A program made the position numbers and the translations under genes. From the NCBI GenBank assembly GCA_019637295.1, contig JAHBVX010000012.1, positions 1-64,000 of the forward strand: 64,000 bases of DNA, in the 5' to 3' direction. Below the pieces are notes generated by a model. It ran no database searches. It worked only from the letters and a program-made list of their open reading frames with translations, and was not told the DNA's origin. Numbering within the stretch: position 1 is the first letter of the stretch; each line of letters begins with the position of its first letter. Positions 43,516 to 52,192 of the stretch are shown here, piece after piece. The DNA is from Polyangiaceae bacterium (GTDB lineage: Bacteria > Myxococcota_A > Polyangia > Polyangiales > Polyangiaceae).

Positions 43516-44685
43516 TCAAGGCACCTTGCACCCCACTCGCTCCGTCGCGAGCACGACGTCGTCATACCAGATCACCTGCGCCTCCGGCACCTCGATACCG
43601 CTGCTCTCCTTGGCGTCCAGCGTCCCCTTCTCGTAGTAGGCGTCCAGGATGATGCGCTGGAAGCCGACCTCGGCGCTGGTGCGGAAGTTGAAGCCTTCGA
43701 AGTCTTGTTCGTCGCGGTAGTACTGGCCGTGCGAGAAGAAGTTCTCCCGTAGCCAGCGGCCGCGCGGCGTGCCCGTGCGATACTCGCCTACCAGCTTACC
43801 GTCGATCCAGAACCACAGCTCACCGTCGTACTGCCCGGGAGTGTTGGCCTTGCCGCGGATCTCGACGCAGAACCAGTCGTCGCGTGGAAACGCGGTCTGC
43901 TGCGCTGGATGAAAGTTGTTGCCATAGTAGGCGTTGTTCGAAGGACCGTTGTAGCCCGCGCAGCCTGGATCCGTGGAGCCATCGTTGCACATCCAGGAGC
44001 GCATCTCGTGCCAGTACGCGTAGAAGAAGAAGCTGCCGTCGTTGCGCGCGTCCAGGTTGAACCAGAAGGCCTGATCGCCTCCGGGCTTCTTGCCGGCCTG
44101 ACCCTCTGGGTTGAAGGTCCCGTTGGTGGCCGCGCTGCGGATCCAGTGGTGCGGCACCGCGGTCTTGCCCACGTACTGAGCGTAGAAGCGCCAGTAGATC
44201 TCGGGCACGCGGTTGGGCAGGTGAAACTGCGCCTGAGCCGAGAGGTACGGGTTCTGCGCCAGCTGAGTGCGGGTGATCGACGCGCGCAGATACGCCGAGC
44301 CGCCGTGGGCGCGGCTGCCGCTCTGCTCCACCGCGAGCAGGGAGCTGTTCTGCGTGTACGACGTCCACCCCGACATCCCGGACTCGAAGTCCGAGTGGAA
44401 CAGCACGCTCGGGTGGGTGCCGATGCCTTGGTCGCCGGGGTACGCTGCGCTCAACCCCTCGCCGGGCGTCGTCGCGCCGCCGCCGCCGCTCCCCCCTGAA
44501 GTGGCGCCCGCGCCGGTGCCGCCCGAGCTCTGCGCGCCGGTGCCGCCCGAGCTCTGTGCGCCCGCTCCGGCCTGTGCCCCGCTGCCGCCCTCGCCGGAGT
44601 CTCCCGAGCAGCCGGTGAGCGACGTGACCGCGCCGAACGAGACCAACGCCAGCACGCCCGAACGCAGCCCGGCGCGGCGTCGCAT
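43516..44685 (-). CDS. Lipoprotein with a carbohydrate-binding/lyase-type jelly-roll domain
   Basis: A 389-aa protein if started at ATG 44685: RRRAGLRSGVLALVSFGAVT then SLTGC is a good lipoprotein signal. A Gly/Ser/Ala linker is followed by a jelly-roll-like domain: VLFHSDFESGMSGWTSYTQN, YWRFYAQYVGKTAVPHHWI, then KPGGDQAFWFNLDARNDGSF, WFCVEIRGKANTPGQYDGEL and FQRIILDAYYEKG. It resembles the concanavalin-like/polysaccharide-lyase folds used to bind or cut glycans; catalytic residues were not identified. The frame stays open upstream into a MYXO-CTERM-type tail (see 44686-44997), so the start is partly a choice. Confidence 0.7.
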   Translation of the reverse strand: MRRRAGLRSGVLALVSFGAVTSLTGCSGDSGEGGSGAQAGAGAQSSGGTGAQSSGGTGAGATSGGSGGGGATTPGEGLSAAYPGDQGIGTHPSVLFHSDFESGMSGWTSYTQNSSLLAVEQSGSRAHGGSAYLRASITRTQLAQNPYLSAQAQFHLPNRVPEIYWRFYAQYVGKTAVPHHWIRSAATNGTFNPEGQAGKKPGGDQAFWFNLDARNDGSFFFYAYWHEMRSWMCNDGSTDPGCAGYNGPSNNAYYGNNFHPAQQTAFPRDDWFCVEIRGKANTPGQYDGELWFWIDGKLVGEYRTGTPRGRWLRENFFSHGQYYRDEQDFEGFNFRTSAEVGFQRIILDAYYEKGTLDAKESSGIEVPEAQVIWYDDVVLATERVGCKVP

Positions 44686-44997
44686 GCCGAACGCACCCAG
44701 CAGCGCCAAGAGCGCGACCCAGCCGCCTCCCGAGCCGCCGCGAGATGGCACACGGCAGCCGCAGCGGCTTGGGCGGCAGCTGAAGTCGGCGTTGGCGGCG
44801 CTGGTGAACAGCGGATCGCCGGACAGCGACGACGCCTCCGCGCCGTGGGTGGACTGCATGACCGAGTCGTCCTGGTTGTCGAAGAACAAGTTGTGGTGCG
44901 CGCCGAACACGGGCAGAGAGTCTGCCACCGCGCGCGGCGTGCCGCCACCGCCGGCGTTGAGGTACACGCCGCGCGAGTACGCCGGGGTGACCAACTG
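44686..44997 (-). pseudogene. C-terminal fragment of a beta-helix protein with a MYXO-CTERM-like tail
   Basis: In the same frame as the downstream lipoprotein and with no stop between them. The segment reads as the end of a parallel beta-helix exoprotein (SRGVYLNAGGGGTPRAVADS, then LPVFGAHHNLFFDNQDDSVM and GDPLFTSAANADF). A sorting tail follows: CGCRVPSRGGSGGG, the hydrophobic run WVALLALLGAFG, and MRRRAG. The arginine cluster of the tail is also the positive n-region of the lipoprotein signal. The frame opens just after a TGA at 44998-45000, right behind the stop of the LamG gene, so the bulk of the beta-helix gene is missing. Recombination between two exoprotein genes is inferred. Confidence 0.6.
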
Positions 44998-45003
44998 TCA
45001 CCT

Positions 45004-45927
45004 CTAGAACGCCACCACGCTGAACAGGCGAAACTCGTCGATCCGCGCGCGGGCGGGGTTGTTGTAGCCCGCGGAACCGACGTACACGTTCGTGTTGCCG
45101 CTGCCGTTGGCCGTCGTCGACAGCGCGTTGCTGTCGACGACCGCGCCGTTCACCAGCAGGCGCAAGTCCGTGCCCCAAGTCAGCGAGACGCGCGTCCAGA
45201 CGTTGGGGTTACAGACGAAGGGCGTGTTGTTGCCGACGAGGACCAGCGCCGACGGCTCCGCCGCGTAGTGACCCTGCAACCTGACTTCTCCGCCCTGCGC
45301 GATGACCACGGCGACGCTGATGCCGGGGTAGGCCCCGGCATGCGCCTTGTGGAAGAGCACGCGCTGCTGCAGAGCGCCGGTCGAGGCGCAGCCGTCGACG
45401 GGGCGAAACCAGAAGTCGACCGAGCCTGCTTGATAGAACGACTCGGCCACGCTGAACTTGGCGCCCTGGTTGTCTGCCGTAGTCTCGAGCGCGTCGCCGC
45501 ACAACCCATCGCCGAAGGTTCCGCCAGCGAAGTGCCCGTTGGGGGTGCCGATGGCTGGGCTCGTGACGGCGCCGGCGTCGTCGAGGGTGCTGTAGAGAAT
45601 TGGAGGGGTGCTGCTGGGTGGGAGGCAGGCCGTCGCTCCGCCAGTACCCACCGCACCGCCGACCCCGACCCCGCCCACGCCACCCGTGGCGAGGCCGCCG
45701 CTGCCGCTGACACCGCCGCCGTCGCTGCCACCGACACCGCCGCCGCCGCTGCCCGCGCTCGCGCCGCTGCCCGCGCTCGCGCCGCTGCCCGCGCTCGCGC
45801 CGCTGCCCGCGCTCGCGCCGCTGCCACCGCTGCCGTTCGCTCCGCCGGAGCCCGCGCTGCTGAAGTCGTCACCGCCGCAGCCCAGCAACGGCGCACACAC
45901 CACCACCGTCCGCGCACCTCTCCACAT
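45004..45927 (-). CDS. LamG/concanavalin-like lipoprotein
   Basis: A 307-aa protein from the ATG at 45927: MWRGARTVVVCAPLLGC is a short lipoprotein signal. A Gly/Ser/Ala stalk (partly encoded by 18-bp tandem repeats) leads to a LamG-type jelly roll with the family's usual phrases: ILYSTLDDAG, AGSVDFWFRPVDGCAST, RVSLTWGTDLRLLVNGAVVD, TNVYVGSAGYN and IDEFRLFSVVAF at the end. Two to three Cys pairs are present. Such domains bind sugars or matrix polymers. The same frame is open far upstream (to 47100), but that part lies antisense to the gene at 46108 and is not coding. Confidence 0.82.
   Translation of the reverse strand: MWRGARTVVVCAPLLGCGGDDFSSAGSGGANGSGGSGASAGSGASAGSGASAGSGASAGSGGGGVGGSDGGGVSGSGGLATGGVGGVGVGGAVGTGGATACLPPSSTPPILYSTLDDAGAVTSPAIGTPNGHFAGGTFGDGLCGDALETTADNQGAKFSVAESFYQAGSVDFWFRPVDGCASTGALQQRVLFHKAHAGAYPGISVAVVIAQGGEVRLQGHYAAEPSALVLVGNNTPFVCNPNVWTRVSLTWGTDLRLLVNGAVVDSNALSTTANGSGNTNVYVGSAGYNNPARARIDEFRLFSVVAF
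45745..45816 (-). repeat. Four perfect 18-bp tandem repeats in a linker
   Basis: The unit GCCGCTGCCCGCGCTCGC occurs four times head to tail at 45745-45816, with a degenerate fifth unit after it. It encodes a six-residue Gly-Ser-Ala linker repeat. The copy number probably changes by slippage, which would alter stalk length without changing frame. Confidence 0.95.
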
Positions 45928-46107
45928 GAGACCGAGTCTACGCGCAAGCGACACCGCCCGCCAGGCCATCTGGGCCCTGAATCGGCCGAAGGCGAGCGGC
46001 AGACCGGGACATCCCACCTTTGAATCGGTAGTCCCCGAGGTCATGATGGTAGCCCGCGCCCACGCTGACGAGAGGCGCGCAGCACCCGAGGAGCCGGTTC
46101 GGACACC

Positions 46108-47199
46108 ATGCAAGACGTCGTCGATTTCATCGCTCGATTCATCGACGCAGAGTGGGAGTTCCTGTCTCGGATCGAGCCCGGACCCGCCGATGAGCTGCGG
46201 ATCGAAGGAGCGCTCGCGGACTTCTTCGTGACGGAGCCCGAGCAGGCGCGCCTGCTGTTCGTCCGCCGCGTCCCTGGCGGTGATCCTACCGGCCTCATCG
46301 GCCGATCGGCGCTGACGCTGGCGAGTCGGCGCTCCTACCGAGACGTGCTGGCCAGACGCTGCTGCTTTCAGATCAAGGAGTACCGAGAGAGCCGCATCGA
46401 GAGGCTGCAGTTGAGCGAGCAGCCCCTGTTCCGGGCATACCTGAGCGGTGCCCTGCGATTCGAGCTGCGAGGCGTCCCTCAGGCCCCCCCCGGCTATGCC
46501 GTAAACCTCTTCGTCGCGCGCGTGCGCGGCGAGCTCAAGATCGTCAGTTACTATACGTTGCTCGAGGAGGGCGTAGCGGGCGTACCACGCGAGTGGCCCC
46601 GCTTCGTCGACGGCGGCTTGACCTGGTTGTTCGGCGAGGGGCTCGCGCTCGAGAGCTTGGGCACGTTGGCTGCGGTCACCAAGCTGCAGCCTCCCGCGGA
46701 CACTCGTGGTGCGGGCCATGAGTACCACCGGGACGCTCCCACCACGCTGGATGGTCACTTCGACGGCGTCGACCTGAGCCGGATCAGCGACTGGGACGCG
46801 TTCTTCAGCGATCAACTGCGGCACGGTACGCATCGCCGGGCCCTGGACGGCGCTCCGTCGGACTGGCTCCATGGTCTGTGGCAAGAGGTCCCCGCGACGA
46901 GGCCCGAGCTGTCCGGCTATCTGACGAGGCTGGGTGAACTGCGGGGCCCAGAGTCGTTCCTCGAGGCCCTCCGACTCATCGACACCATCGGGGTCGAGGC
47001 GCTGAAGCTCGATCTGCGGCGCTTTGCGGAGCTCCTCGACGAGCACTTCGATCGCCTCCCCCCGAGGTCCAAGTTCGGCCATCCGTACGTGTACGACCAT
47101 GACCTGCTCCGCTTCATCGCAGGCCAGCGGACTCGGGCCGCCGACCAGTTGCGCGAGAAGCTGCAGCAGACCATCGATGCTCTGGCGAAGTCCGGGTAG
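46108..47199 (+). CDS. Hypothetical soluble protein
   Basis: A 363-aa protein from ATG 46108, with natural composition and no signal or membrane helices. Visible features are MQDVVDFIARFIDAEWEFLS at the start, a beta-rich middle (YAVNLFVARVRGELKIVSYY) and a helical end (LDLRRFAELLDEHFDRLPPR, QLREKLQQTIDALAKSG). No family motif was recognised. It is divergent from the LamG gene and 62 bases ahead of the GT39 gene. Function unknown. Confidence 0.6.
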   Translation: MQDVVDFIARFIDAEWEFLSRIEPGPADELRIEGALADFFVTEPEQARLLFVRRVPGGDPTGLIGRSALTLASRRSYRDVLARRCCFQIKEYRESRIERLQLSEQPLFRAYLSGALRFELRGVPQAPPGYAVNLFVARVRGELKIVSYYTLLEEGVAGVPREWPRFVDGGLTWLFGEGLALESLGTLAAVTKLQPPADTRGAGHEYHRDAPTTLDGHFDGVDLSRISDWDAFFSDQLRHGTHRRALDGAPSDWLHGLWQEVPATRPELSGYLTRLGELRGPESFLEALRLIDTIGVEALKLDLRRFAELLDEHFDRLPPRSKFGHPYVYDHDLLRFIAGQRTRAADQLREKLQQTIDALAKSG

Positions 47200-47261
47200 T
47201 CGACGCGAGGACGCCGTCCGATTGACCGCTCGCGCGCCGACCGTTCAGCTAGCGTGACTCG

Positions 47262-48815
47262 ATGGTCGCTGCCGTTCTCCCGAAGGAAGCGCGGGCATGG
47301 CGGGCGGTATCGCTCGGCCTCGTCGCGGCGAAGCTGGCCGTCCATCTGTCGGTGCTCGGGCGCTGGGACTACCACCGCGACGAGTTCTACTTCGTCATGT
47401 GCGCACGGCGGCTCGCCGCAGGCTACGTCGACCACCCGCCGATGATCGCCTGGCTCACTGCGCTCGTCGGCGCACCCTTCGGCTACGATCTGCGCGCGCT
47501 GCGGGTCGTGCCCGCGCTCGCGGCTGCCGTGACCATGGCCCTGACCTGCTTGCTCGTCCGAGCGCTTGGAGGCGGAGCACGGGCGGCGTTGCTCGCGGGG
47601 GCCTGCGTGCTGGTCGGCCCGGTGTTCCTGCGTTCCGGCTCTCTGCTGTGCATTCCCGCGCTCGAGCCTGCGCTGTGGAGCGGCGCGGCGCTGGTGGTCG
47701 TGAAGCTGTCTCGTGGCGGGAGCCCTCGGCTGTGGCTCGTGCTCGGCGCGGTCGTGGGGGCGGGGCTCTTGACGAAGCACTCGATGGGGCTTTGGGCTCT
47801 CGGCCTGGCGACGGGCGTCCTGTTCACGCCGCTGCGCGCGGCGCTTCGAACTCGGTGGCCCTGGCTGGGGCTCGCTCTCGCGGCGCTGCTGTTCGCGCCC
47901 AACGTTTGGTGGCAGATGCAGCACGACTTCGCCACGGTCGAGTTCCTGCGCACCATGTCGACCTCCGTGCTGTCCAAGGTGCCCCGCTGGCTGTTCCTCG
48001 CCGGCATCGCGCTGTACCTCAATCCACTGACCATTCCCGTGTGGGGGGCCGGCCTGCTAGCAGCGCTCCGCCCACCGGACCGCGCGCTCGGGGTCACCTT
48101 CCTGCTCACCCTGGGCGTCTTGCTCCTGACGCACGCCAAGCCGTACTACATCGCGGGTGCGTTCCCCGCGCTGTTCGCGGCGGGCGGCGTTGCCATCGAG
48201 CGCTGGTCCCGAGCGAGTCGCCCGTCACTGCCTGCGTACGCTGCAGTCGGCCTGCTCGTCACGGCGCCGCCACTGGCGCTCGTCGCGCTGCCGATAGTGG
48301 CGGTGGACGCGGTGGATCGGGGGCTCGAGCCGGTCGTGGGCTTTGCTACCGCTCCGATGAACCTCACCGGCGAGCTCCACGATCAGCACGGGTGGCGAGA
48401 GCACGCGGCAGCGGTGACCCGCGCCGCACGGACCCTGAGCGACGAAGACCGCGCCCGAGCGGTAGTGCTCGCGGCGAACTACGGGCAGGCCGGCGCCATC
48501 GAGGTGCTGGCTCGCGGCGCGGCCCGCGCGATCGAGGCCCCCGGGGTCGTCCCACCCGTCGCCTCCGGACACATGAACTACCACCTGTGGGGGCTGCCTG
48601 CTGGCCGCGGAGACGTCGCGATCGCCATCGGCTTCGAAGCGAGCGAGCTTGGGGCCCTCTTCGCGGATGTCCGCGAGGTCACCCGCTCGGTCGACGCGCC
48701 GTTGGCGTGGCCCCGCGAGCGGGCGCTCCCTGTGTTCATCTGTCGAGAGCCGACGCGTCCCCTGCGCGACGCGTGGCCGGACCTGCGGCGCTACCACCAC
48801 GTCGGCCTGCTCTAG
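47262..48815 (+). CDS. GT39-type membrane glycosyltransferase (ArnT/PMT-like)
   Basis: A 517-aa polytopic protein. The N-terminal loop has the GT39/GT-C signature: RWDYHRDEFYFVMCARRLAA, where the Asp-Glu pair is the catalytic acidic site, then YVDHPPMIAWLTAL. About ten to eleven hydrophobic helices follow, including LTKHSMGLWALGLATG and NVWWQMQHDFATVEFLR. The C-terminal ~130 residues form a soluble domain. GT39 enzymes transfer a sugar or aminosugar from a polyprenyl carrier to lipid A or protein at the periplasmic face of the inner membrane. The substrate here cannot be told. GT83 (ArnT) is a close alternative label. Confidence 0.85.
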   Translation: MVAAVLPKEARAWRAVSLGLVAAKLAVHLSVLGRWDYHRDEFYFVMCARRLAAGYVDHPPMIAWLTALVGAPFGYDLRALRVVPALAAAVTMALTCLLVRALGGGARAALLAGACVLVGPVFLRSGSLLCIPALEPALWSGAALVVVKLSRGGSPRLWLVLGAVVGAGLLTKHSMGLWALGLATGVLFTPLRAALRTRWPWLGLALAALLFAPNVWWQMQHDFATVEFLRTMSTSVLSKVPRWLFLAGIALYLNPLTIPVWGAGLLAALRPPDRALGVTFLLTLGVLLLTHAKPYYIAGAFPALFAAGGVAIERWSRASRPSLPAYAAVGLLVTAPPLALVALPIVAVDAVDRGLEPVVGFATAPMNLTGELHDQHGWREHAAAVTRAARTLSDEDRARAVVLAANYGQAGAIEVLARGAARAIEAPGVVPPVASGHMNYHLWGLPAGRGDVAIAIGFEASELGALFADVREVTRSVDAPLAWPRERALPVFICREPTRPLRDAWPDLRRYHHVGLL

Positions 48816-48872
48816 GGTGTCGGCGTCACTCGCGTTGCGGGAACGCGGGATGAGCAGGCGATCCCGCGCGGC

Positions 48873-49445
48873 TCAGAGCGCCCGCGGCCCGTCCGCTTGG
48901 GTCGGCACCATGAGGTCTTCCAAGAAGAACGCGGCGAGGTCGTGCCGCCCACTCAGCCCCGCCTTCTTGTAGACCGCGCGGGCTTGCTGCCGGGCGGTGG
49001 CTTCGGTGACGGACCTCGCCTCTGCGATCTCGCGGTGACTCAGCCCTTTCAGCAGCAGCAACCCGACCTCCTTCTCCGCGGGAGAGAGCTGCCAGCGATC
49101 GAACTGCTCGTCGATGGCCTGGCTCAAGCCGTGCACGAGGTTTCGAGCCTCGCTGCGCCAGCGCGCGGCCTCTGCCGCGCTCTTGGCCAGCTCCCCGGCG
49201 AGGGCCCGCGCCTCGGCGGAGGCGGCCCGACCGAGGCGCGTGACCGTGATCATCTTGCGAGCGACCAGCGCGGCACCCAGGAACCCGAGGAGCAAGATCG
49301 TCCCTTCGATGGCGACGTGGGAGATCGTCGTGCCTTCCCGGAGGTCGGAGACGAGATCGACCCCCGCCAGGCACGCCATCAGGGTGAACGCGACCAGAGT
49401 GAACGCGAGGATGGGTCGCTCGGATGTGAAGTCAGGCTCGTTCAA
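48873..49445 (-). CDS. Membrane-anchored LuxR-type regulator
   Basis: A 190-aa protein. Two N-terminal membrane helices (ILAFTLVAFTLMACLAGVDL and VAIEGTILLLGFLGAALVAR) are joined by a short periplasmic loop. A coiled-coil-like cytoplasmic part (SAEARALAGELAKSAAEAAR) leads to a GerE/LuxR helix-turn-helix: LSPAEKEVGLLLLKGLSHRE, IAEARSVTEATARQQARAVY. There is no receiver domain, so the signal is probably membrane-related. It is convergent with the GT39 gene and divergent from 49542. Such small membrane-LuxR proteins are common beside transport and redox genes in Proteobacteria and Myxococcota. Confidence 0.8.
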   Translation of the reverse strand: MNEPDFTSERPILAFTLVAFTLMACLAGVDLVSDLREGTTISHVAIEGTILLLGFLGAALVARKMITVTRLGRAASAEARALAGELAKSAAEAARWRSEARNLVHGLSQAIDEQFDRWQLSPAEKEVGLLLLKGLSHREIAEARSVTEATARQQARAVYKKAGLSGRHDLAAFFLEDLMVPTQADGPRAL

Positions 49446-49541
49446 GTCCCTGCAACTCCTCTCGTATCACGTCCGGAGGATGGCCCCATACGGCGCTCGG
49501 GACCACTGTGGCCACGTACACATACCGCCGGAGGGCTCATC

Positions 49542-50075
49542 ATGGACACCCTGTTCTTTCATCCCAAGATCGTTCACATCCCCATCGCCTTGGGAGTGCT
49601 GATGCCACTGCTCTCCGGTGCGATCCTGGTCGCCTGGTGGCGCAAGTGGCTGCCGGTCCGGAGCTGGGTGCTCGTCGTCGCCCTGCAGGCCCTGCTGCTC
49701 GGCTCCGGGCTGCTCGCGCTGCAGACCGGAGAGTCCGAGGAGGACCGGGTCGAGCGCGTCGTGCCGGAGCCTGCCCTCGAGGCGCACGAAGAAGCGGCTG
49801 AGGCGTTCGTCTGGGCCAGCGGAGCCGTCCTGGGGTTGATGCTGCTCGGGCTGGCGCTCGGCCGAAGCAGGGCCGGGCTGCCCGCGGCGGCGGTGGCGAC
49901 ACTCGGGACGCTCGCCGTCTTGGGCCTCGGCTACCGCACCGGGCAGGCCGGCGGCGACCTCGTCTATCGCCACAACGCGGCCAGCGTCTACTCCGGCGGG
50001 AGCCCCGGAGCCGGCAGCCCGCAAGGAGCCGCGCCGAGTCGGTATGGCGGTGGGTCCGAAGAGGACGGCGACTGA
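49542..50075 (+). CDS. DUF2231-like membrane protein
   Basis: A 177-aa protein from ATG 49542. MDTLFFHPKIVHIPIALGVL is typical of the DUF2231 family, in which a His pair (HPxxVHxP) lies at the first membrane helix. Four helices are visible (GVLMPLLSGAILVAW, WVLVVALQALLLGSGLLAL, FVWASGAVLGLMLLGLALG, AVATLGTLAVLGLGYRTG). TGESEEDRVE and the C-terminal YRHNAASVY are recurrent in this group. The family's role is unknown; links to redox or haem proteins have been suggested. The tail GGSEEDGD is soluble. It is divergent from the LuxR gene. Confidence 0.75.
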   Translation: MDTLFFHPKIVHIPIALGVLMPLLSGAILVAWWRKWLPVRSWVLVVALQALLLGSGLLALQTGESEEDRVERVVPEPALEAHEEAAEAFVWASGAVLGLMLLGLALGRSRAGLPAAAVATLGTLAVLGLGYRTGQAGGDLVYRHNAASVYSGGSPGAGSPQGAAPSRYGGGSEEDGD

Positions 50076-50087
50076 GCTGCGCGCCCT

Positions 50088-50300
50088 TCAGAGCTTCAGC
50101 GCCGAACGCAGCACGAGCTCGAGTTGGCCCTCGAGCCACTGCGCTCCGCCCACGACCAGCCCGAGTCCAGCGGATAGGCCGAGCACCAGCGCGAGGGACC
50201 GGCGCTGGGCAGCATCGCCGACGCGAGGGTGGGAGCACAGCGAGCTCGCGAGCAGCGCAGCCGCAATCGCAATGGTGAGCGCGTAGGTGACAGGCTGCAT
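50088..50300 (-). CDS. Small two-helix membrane protein
   Basis: A 70-aa protein with two hydrophobic helices (VTYALTIAIAAALLASSLC and LALVLGLSAGLGLVVGGAQW) and a short polar loop (SHPRVGDAAQRRS). Codon use is normal for the region. It is convergent with the DUF2231-like gene, stops 12 bases apart. The remaining 236 bases up to 50536 hold nothing recognisable. Function unknown. Confidence 0.5.
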   Translation of the reverse strand: MQPVTYALTIAIAAALLASSLCSHPRVGDAAQRRSLALVLGLSAGLGLVVGGAQWLEGQLELVLRSALKL

Positions 50301-50536
50301 CGTGTTCTCGTCTCCGGTTCGCGGGGATGGACACCTATCGTCCCCGCGCGCGACCAGTTGCGTAGAACGACGTGCGTCGCGCTCACGTCCACCTTGTCCG
50401 TGGTGTCACCGAGCTAATCGACGAGATGCGCTGGACGGAAGGCGAAGCTGGACCTGCCCCCCGACTTCAGAGATCCGTTGGCGGGGCCTAGGTCGCTGTC
50501 GAGCTAAGCGCGAGCCTCGACGCGCGGCGACGCGCC

Positions 50537-52126
50537 CTACCGCACTCGGACCCAAGTCCCCGGGCCGCTCTCGCCGCCGGAGCGCACCGAGTGCCAGCCT
50601 GGCGGCAGCCGTGGCTCGGTCCAGTCGAACAGCCACTTCGCGTCGGCGACGCTCAGGTTGATGCAGCCGCCGCTCTTGGGTTCGCCGAAGCGATCGTGCC
50701 AATAGGTCGCGTGCAGAGCGAAGGGCATGTGAAAGAACTGGGTCCAGGGGACCTCGGCCAGGGAGTAGCTGGGGCGCTCGGGGTCTGGGCTCATGGTGGT
50801 GGAGCGGTGCTTCCACTCCAGTCGAAAGGTGCCGGTGGGAGTCGTGTATTTGGCGAAGGAGCCGTCGGCGTCGCGCTGGTAGCCCATGGCGCCCGGCGAG
50901 ATGAGTGACGCGAAGACGGCGCGGCGACCCTCGTAGGCGACGAGGGTGCCCCGGAAGATGCTGACGTCGATCCACTTCTCTCCGCCCGCGAGCTCGAAGC
51001 CCCGCGGCGGCTCCTCGGCGACGACCGCTACTCGCGCGTCGTCCTCGAGATACAGACCATCGTCGCGGGTCTCGAGGTAGCGTCGTCCGTTGCGCGTCAG
51101 GGACTTGCCCGTGAGCTCGACGTAGCTCGAACGCGGAAAGGAGCGCCCCGTGGGTTCGAGCTCGGCGCGCTCCTTCGGGCCGAGGCTGGCGGTGACGACC
51201 GGGCCTGCGGCGGCAACGCGCAGCTTCGGCGCGTCGTCGCGGCGGATGAACGCCAACGGCAAGCGGACTCGCGTGCCGAGCCGCACGCCGGCGAACGCGG
51301 AGGGCGTCTTGGGCGCCACCTTGTCTTTGGGGATGACGAGCAGGTCGCTGGTGAGCCAGTAGCTGCGCTCGTGTGCGAAGAACTCAGCGAGCACCGCCAC
51401 GGTGGAGCGCGCGGACACCACGCTCTTGCGCGGGCGGGAGTCGTTCGGCGCGAGCAGCGCATCGAGCGGCGAGCGCGCGCCGTTCGTGAGGAAGGAGGGC
51501 GGGCCCACGCTCGCAGGGGTGGCCGCGAGATCGATGTCCGCGAACGCAGCCGGCAACGCGCGACCTCCGCTGCGCGCGCGCTCGAGACGCGCGAGGTAGT
51601 CCGCGAGACCGGGCTCGCTCTGCCGCTGCTGCTGCGGCGTCGGGACGACCCGGTAGAGCGGCGCTTGCTTCGACTCCACCCAGCGATACGGCGCCGGCGC
51701 CTCGAAGTCGCCCGCGTAGCGCGCGAGCAGCTTCAGCACCGGATGAGTCGCGACGTCACGGGTGACCGTCTCGTCTTGACACACGTAGCCGCTGGGTTTG
51801 ACCGCCAGCCAGCCGCCGCGACAGCCGCTGTACCCCGCAGGCTCGTCGGACGCGAGCTCGACGATGCTACCGAGGTGCAGCGCGCCGATCTCCGCGCTCG
51901 AGAGCGACGGCGCGCGGCGGATGTAGACCCGCGGCGCCAGCGAGCCGAGCACCGCCGGGGGAGGCGACGGTAGAGGGTACAGGATGGCCGTGGGCTCCGG
52001 CTCCTGAGGTTGGTCCGACGCGGTCACGGCGTCGCTGCCCGCGGGCGGAGCTTGCACGTCGGCGCAGCCCGCGAGCCCGGCGCCACACAGCCCGATCCCG
52101 ATCAATCGACGCATCGCGCCGAGCAT
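50537..52126 (-). CDS. Lipoprotein L,D-transpeptidase (YkuD family)
   Basis: A 529-aa protein. MRRLIGIGLCGAGLAGC is a lipoprotein signal. An SH3-like region may lie at ~60-120 (VYIRRAPSLSSAEIGALHLG). The C-terminal YkuD domain has the catalytic pattern HATYWHDRFGEPKSGGCINL, with Cys488 as nucleophile, Ser and His as expected, and Asn after the Cys where Arg is more common (SGGCIN rather than SHGCIR). The enzymes form 3-3 peptidoglycan cross-links or attach lipoproteins to the wall. The start could be ATG 52126 or 52114. It is likely periplasmic and anchored. Confidence 0.85.
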   Translation of the reverse strand: MLGAMRRLIGIGLCGAGLAGCADVQAPPAGSDAVTASDQPQEPEPTAILYPLPSPPPAVLGSLAPRVYIRRAPSLSSAEIGALHLGSIVELASDEPAGYSGCRGGWLAVKPSGYVCQDETVTRDVATHPVLKLLARYAGDFEAPAPYRWVESKQAPLYRVVPTPQQQRQSEPGLADYLARLERARSGGRALPAAFADIDLAATPASVGPPSFLTNGARSPLDALLAPNDSRPRKSVVSARSTVAVLAEFFAHERSYWLTSDLLVIPKDKVAPKTPSAFAGVRLGTRVRLPLAFIRRDDAPKLRVAAAGPVVTASLGPKERAELEPTGRSFPRSSYVELTGKSLTRNGRRYLETRDDGLYLEDDARVAVVAEEPPRGFELAGGEKWIDVSIFRGTLVAYEGRRAVFASLISPGAMGYQRDADGSFAKYTTPTGTFRLEWKHRSTTMSPDPERPSYSLAEVPWTQFFHMPFALHATYWHDRFGEPKSGGCINLSVADAKWLFDWTEPRLPPGWHSVRSGGESGPGTWVRVR

Positions 52127-52192
52127 GATCCCCCCGATCGAAGCCTCGGGCCAAGAAGGCGCCTTGGGTCCCCCGGCCCAAGTCGAGTCAAG

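Noticed and set aside
45004-47100. 698-codon version of the LamG protein
   Set aside because: The upstream 390 codons lie antisense to the well-formed gene at 46108-47199 and lack natural composition; the lipoprotein signal at 45927 marks the true start.
48897-50075. 392-codon version of the DUF2231-like protein
   Set aside because: The first 215 codons are antisense to the LuxR gene; the family begins exactly at ATG 49542.
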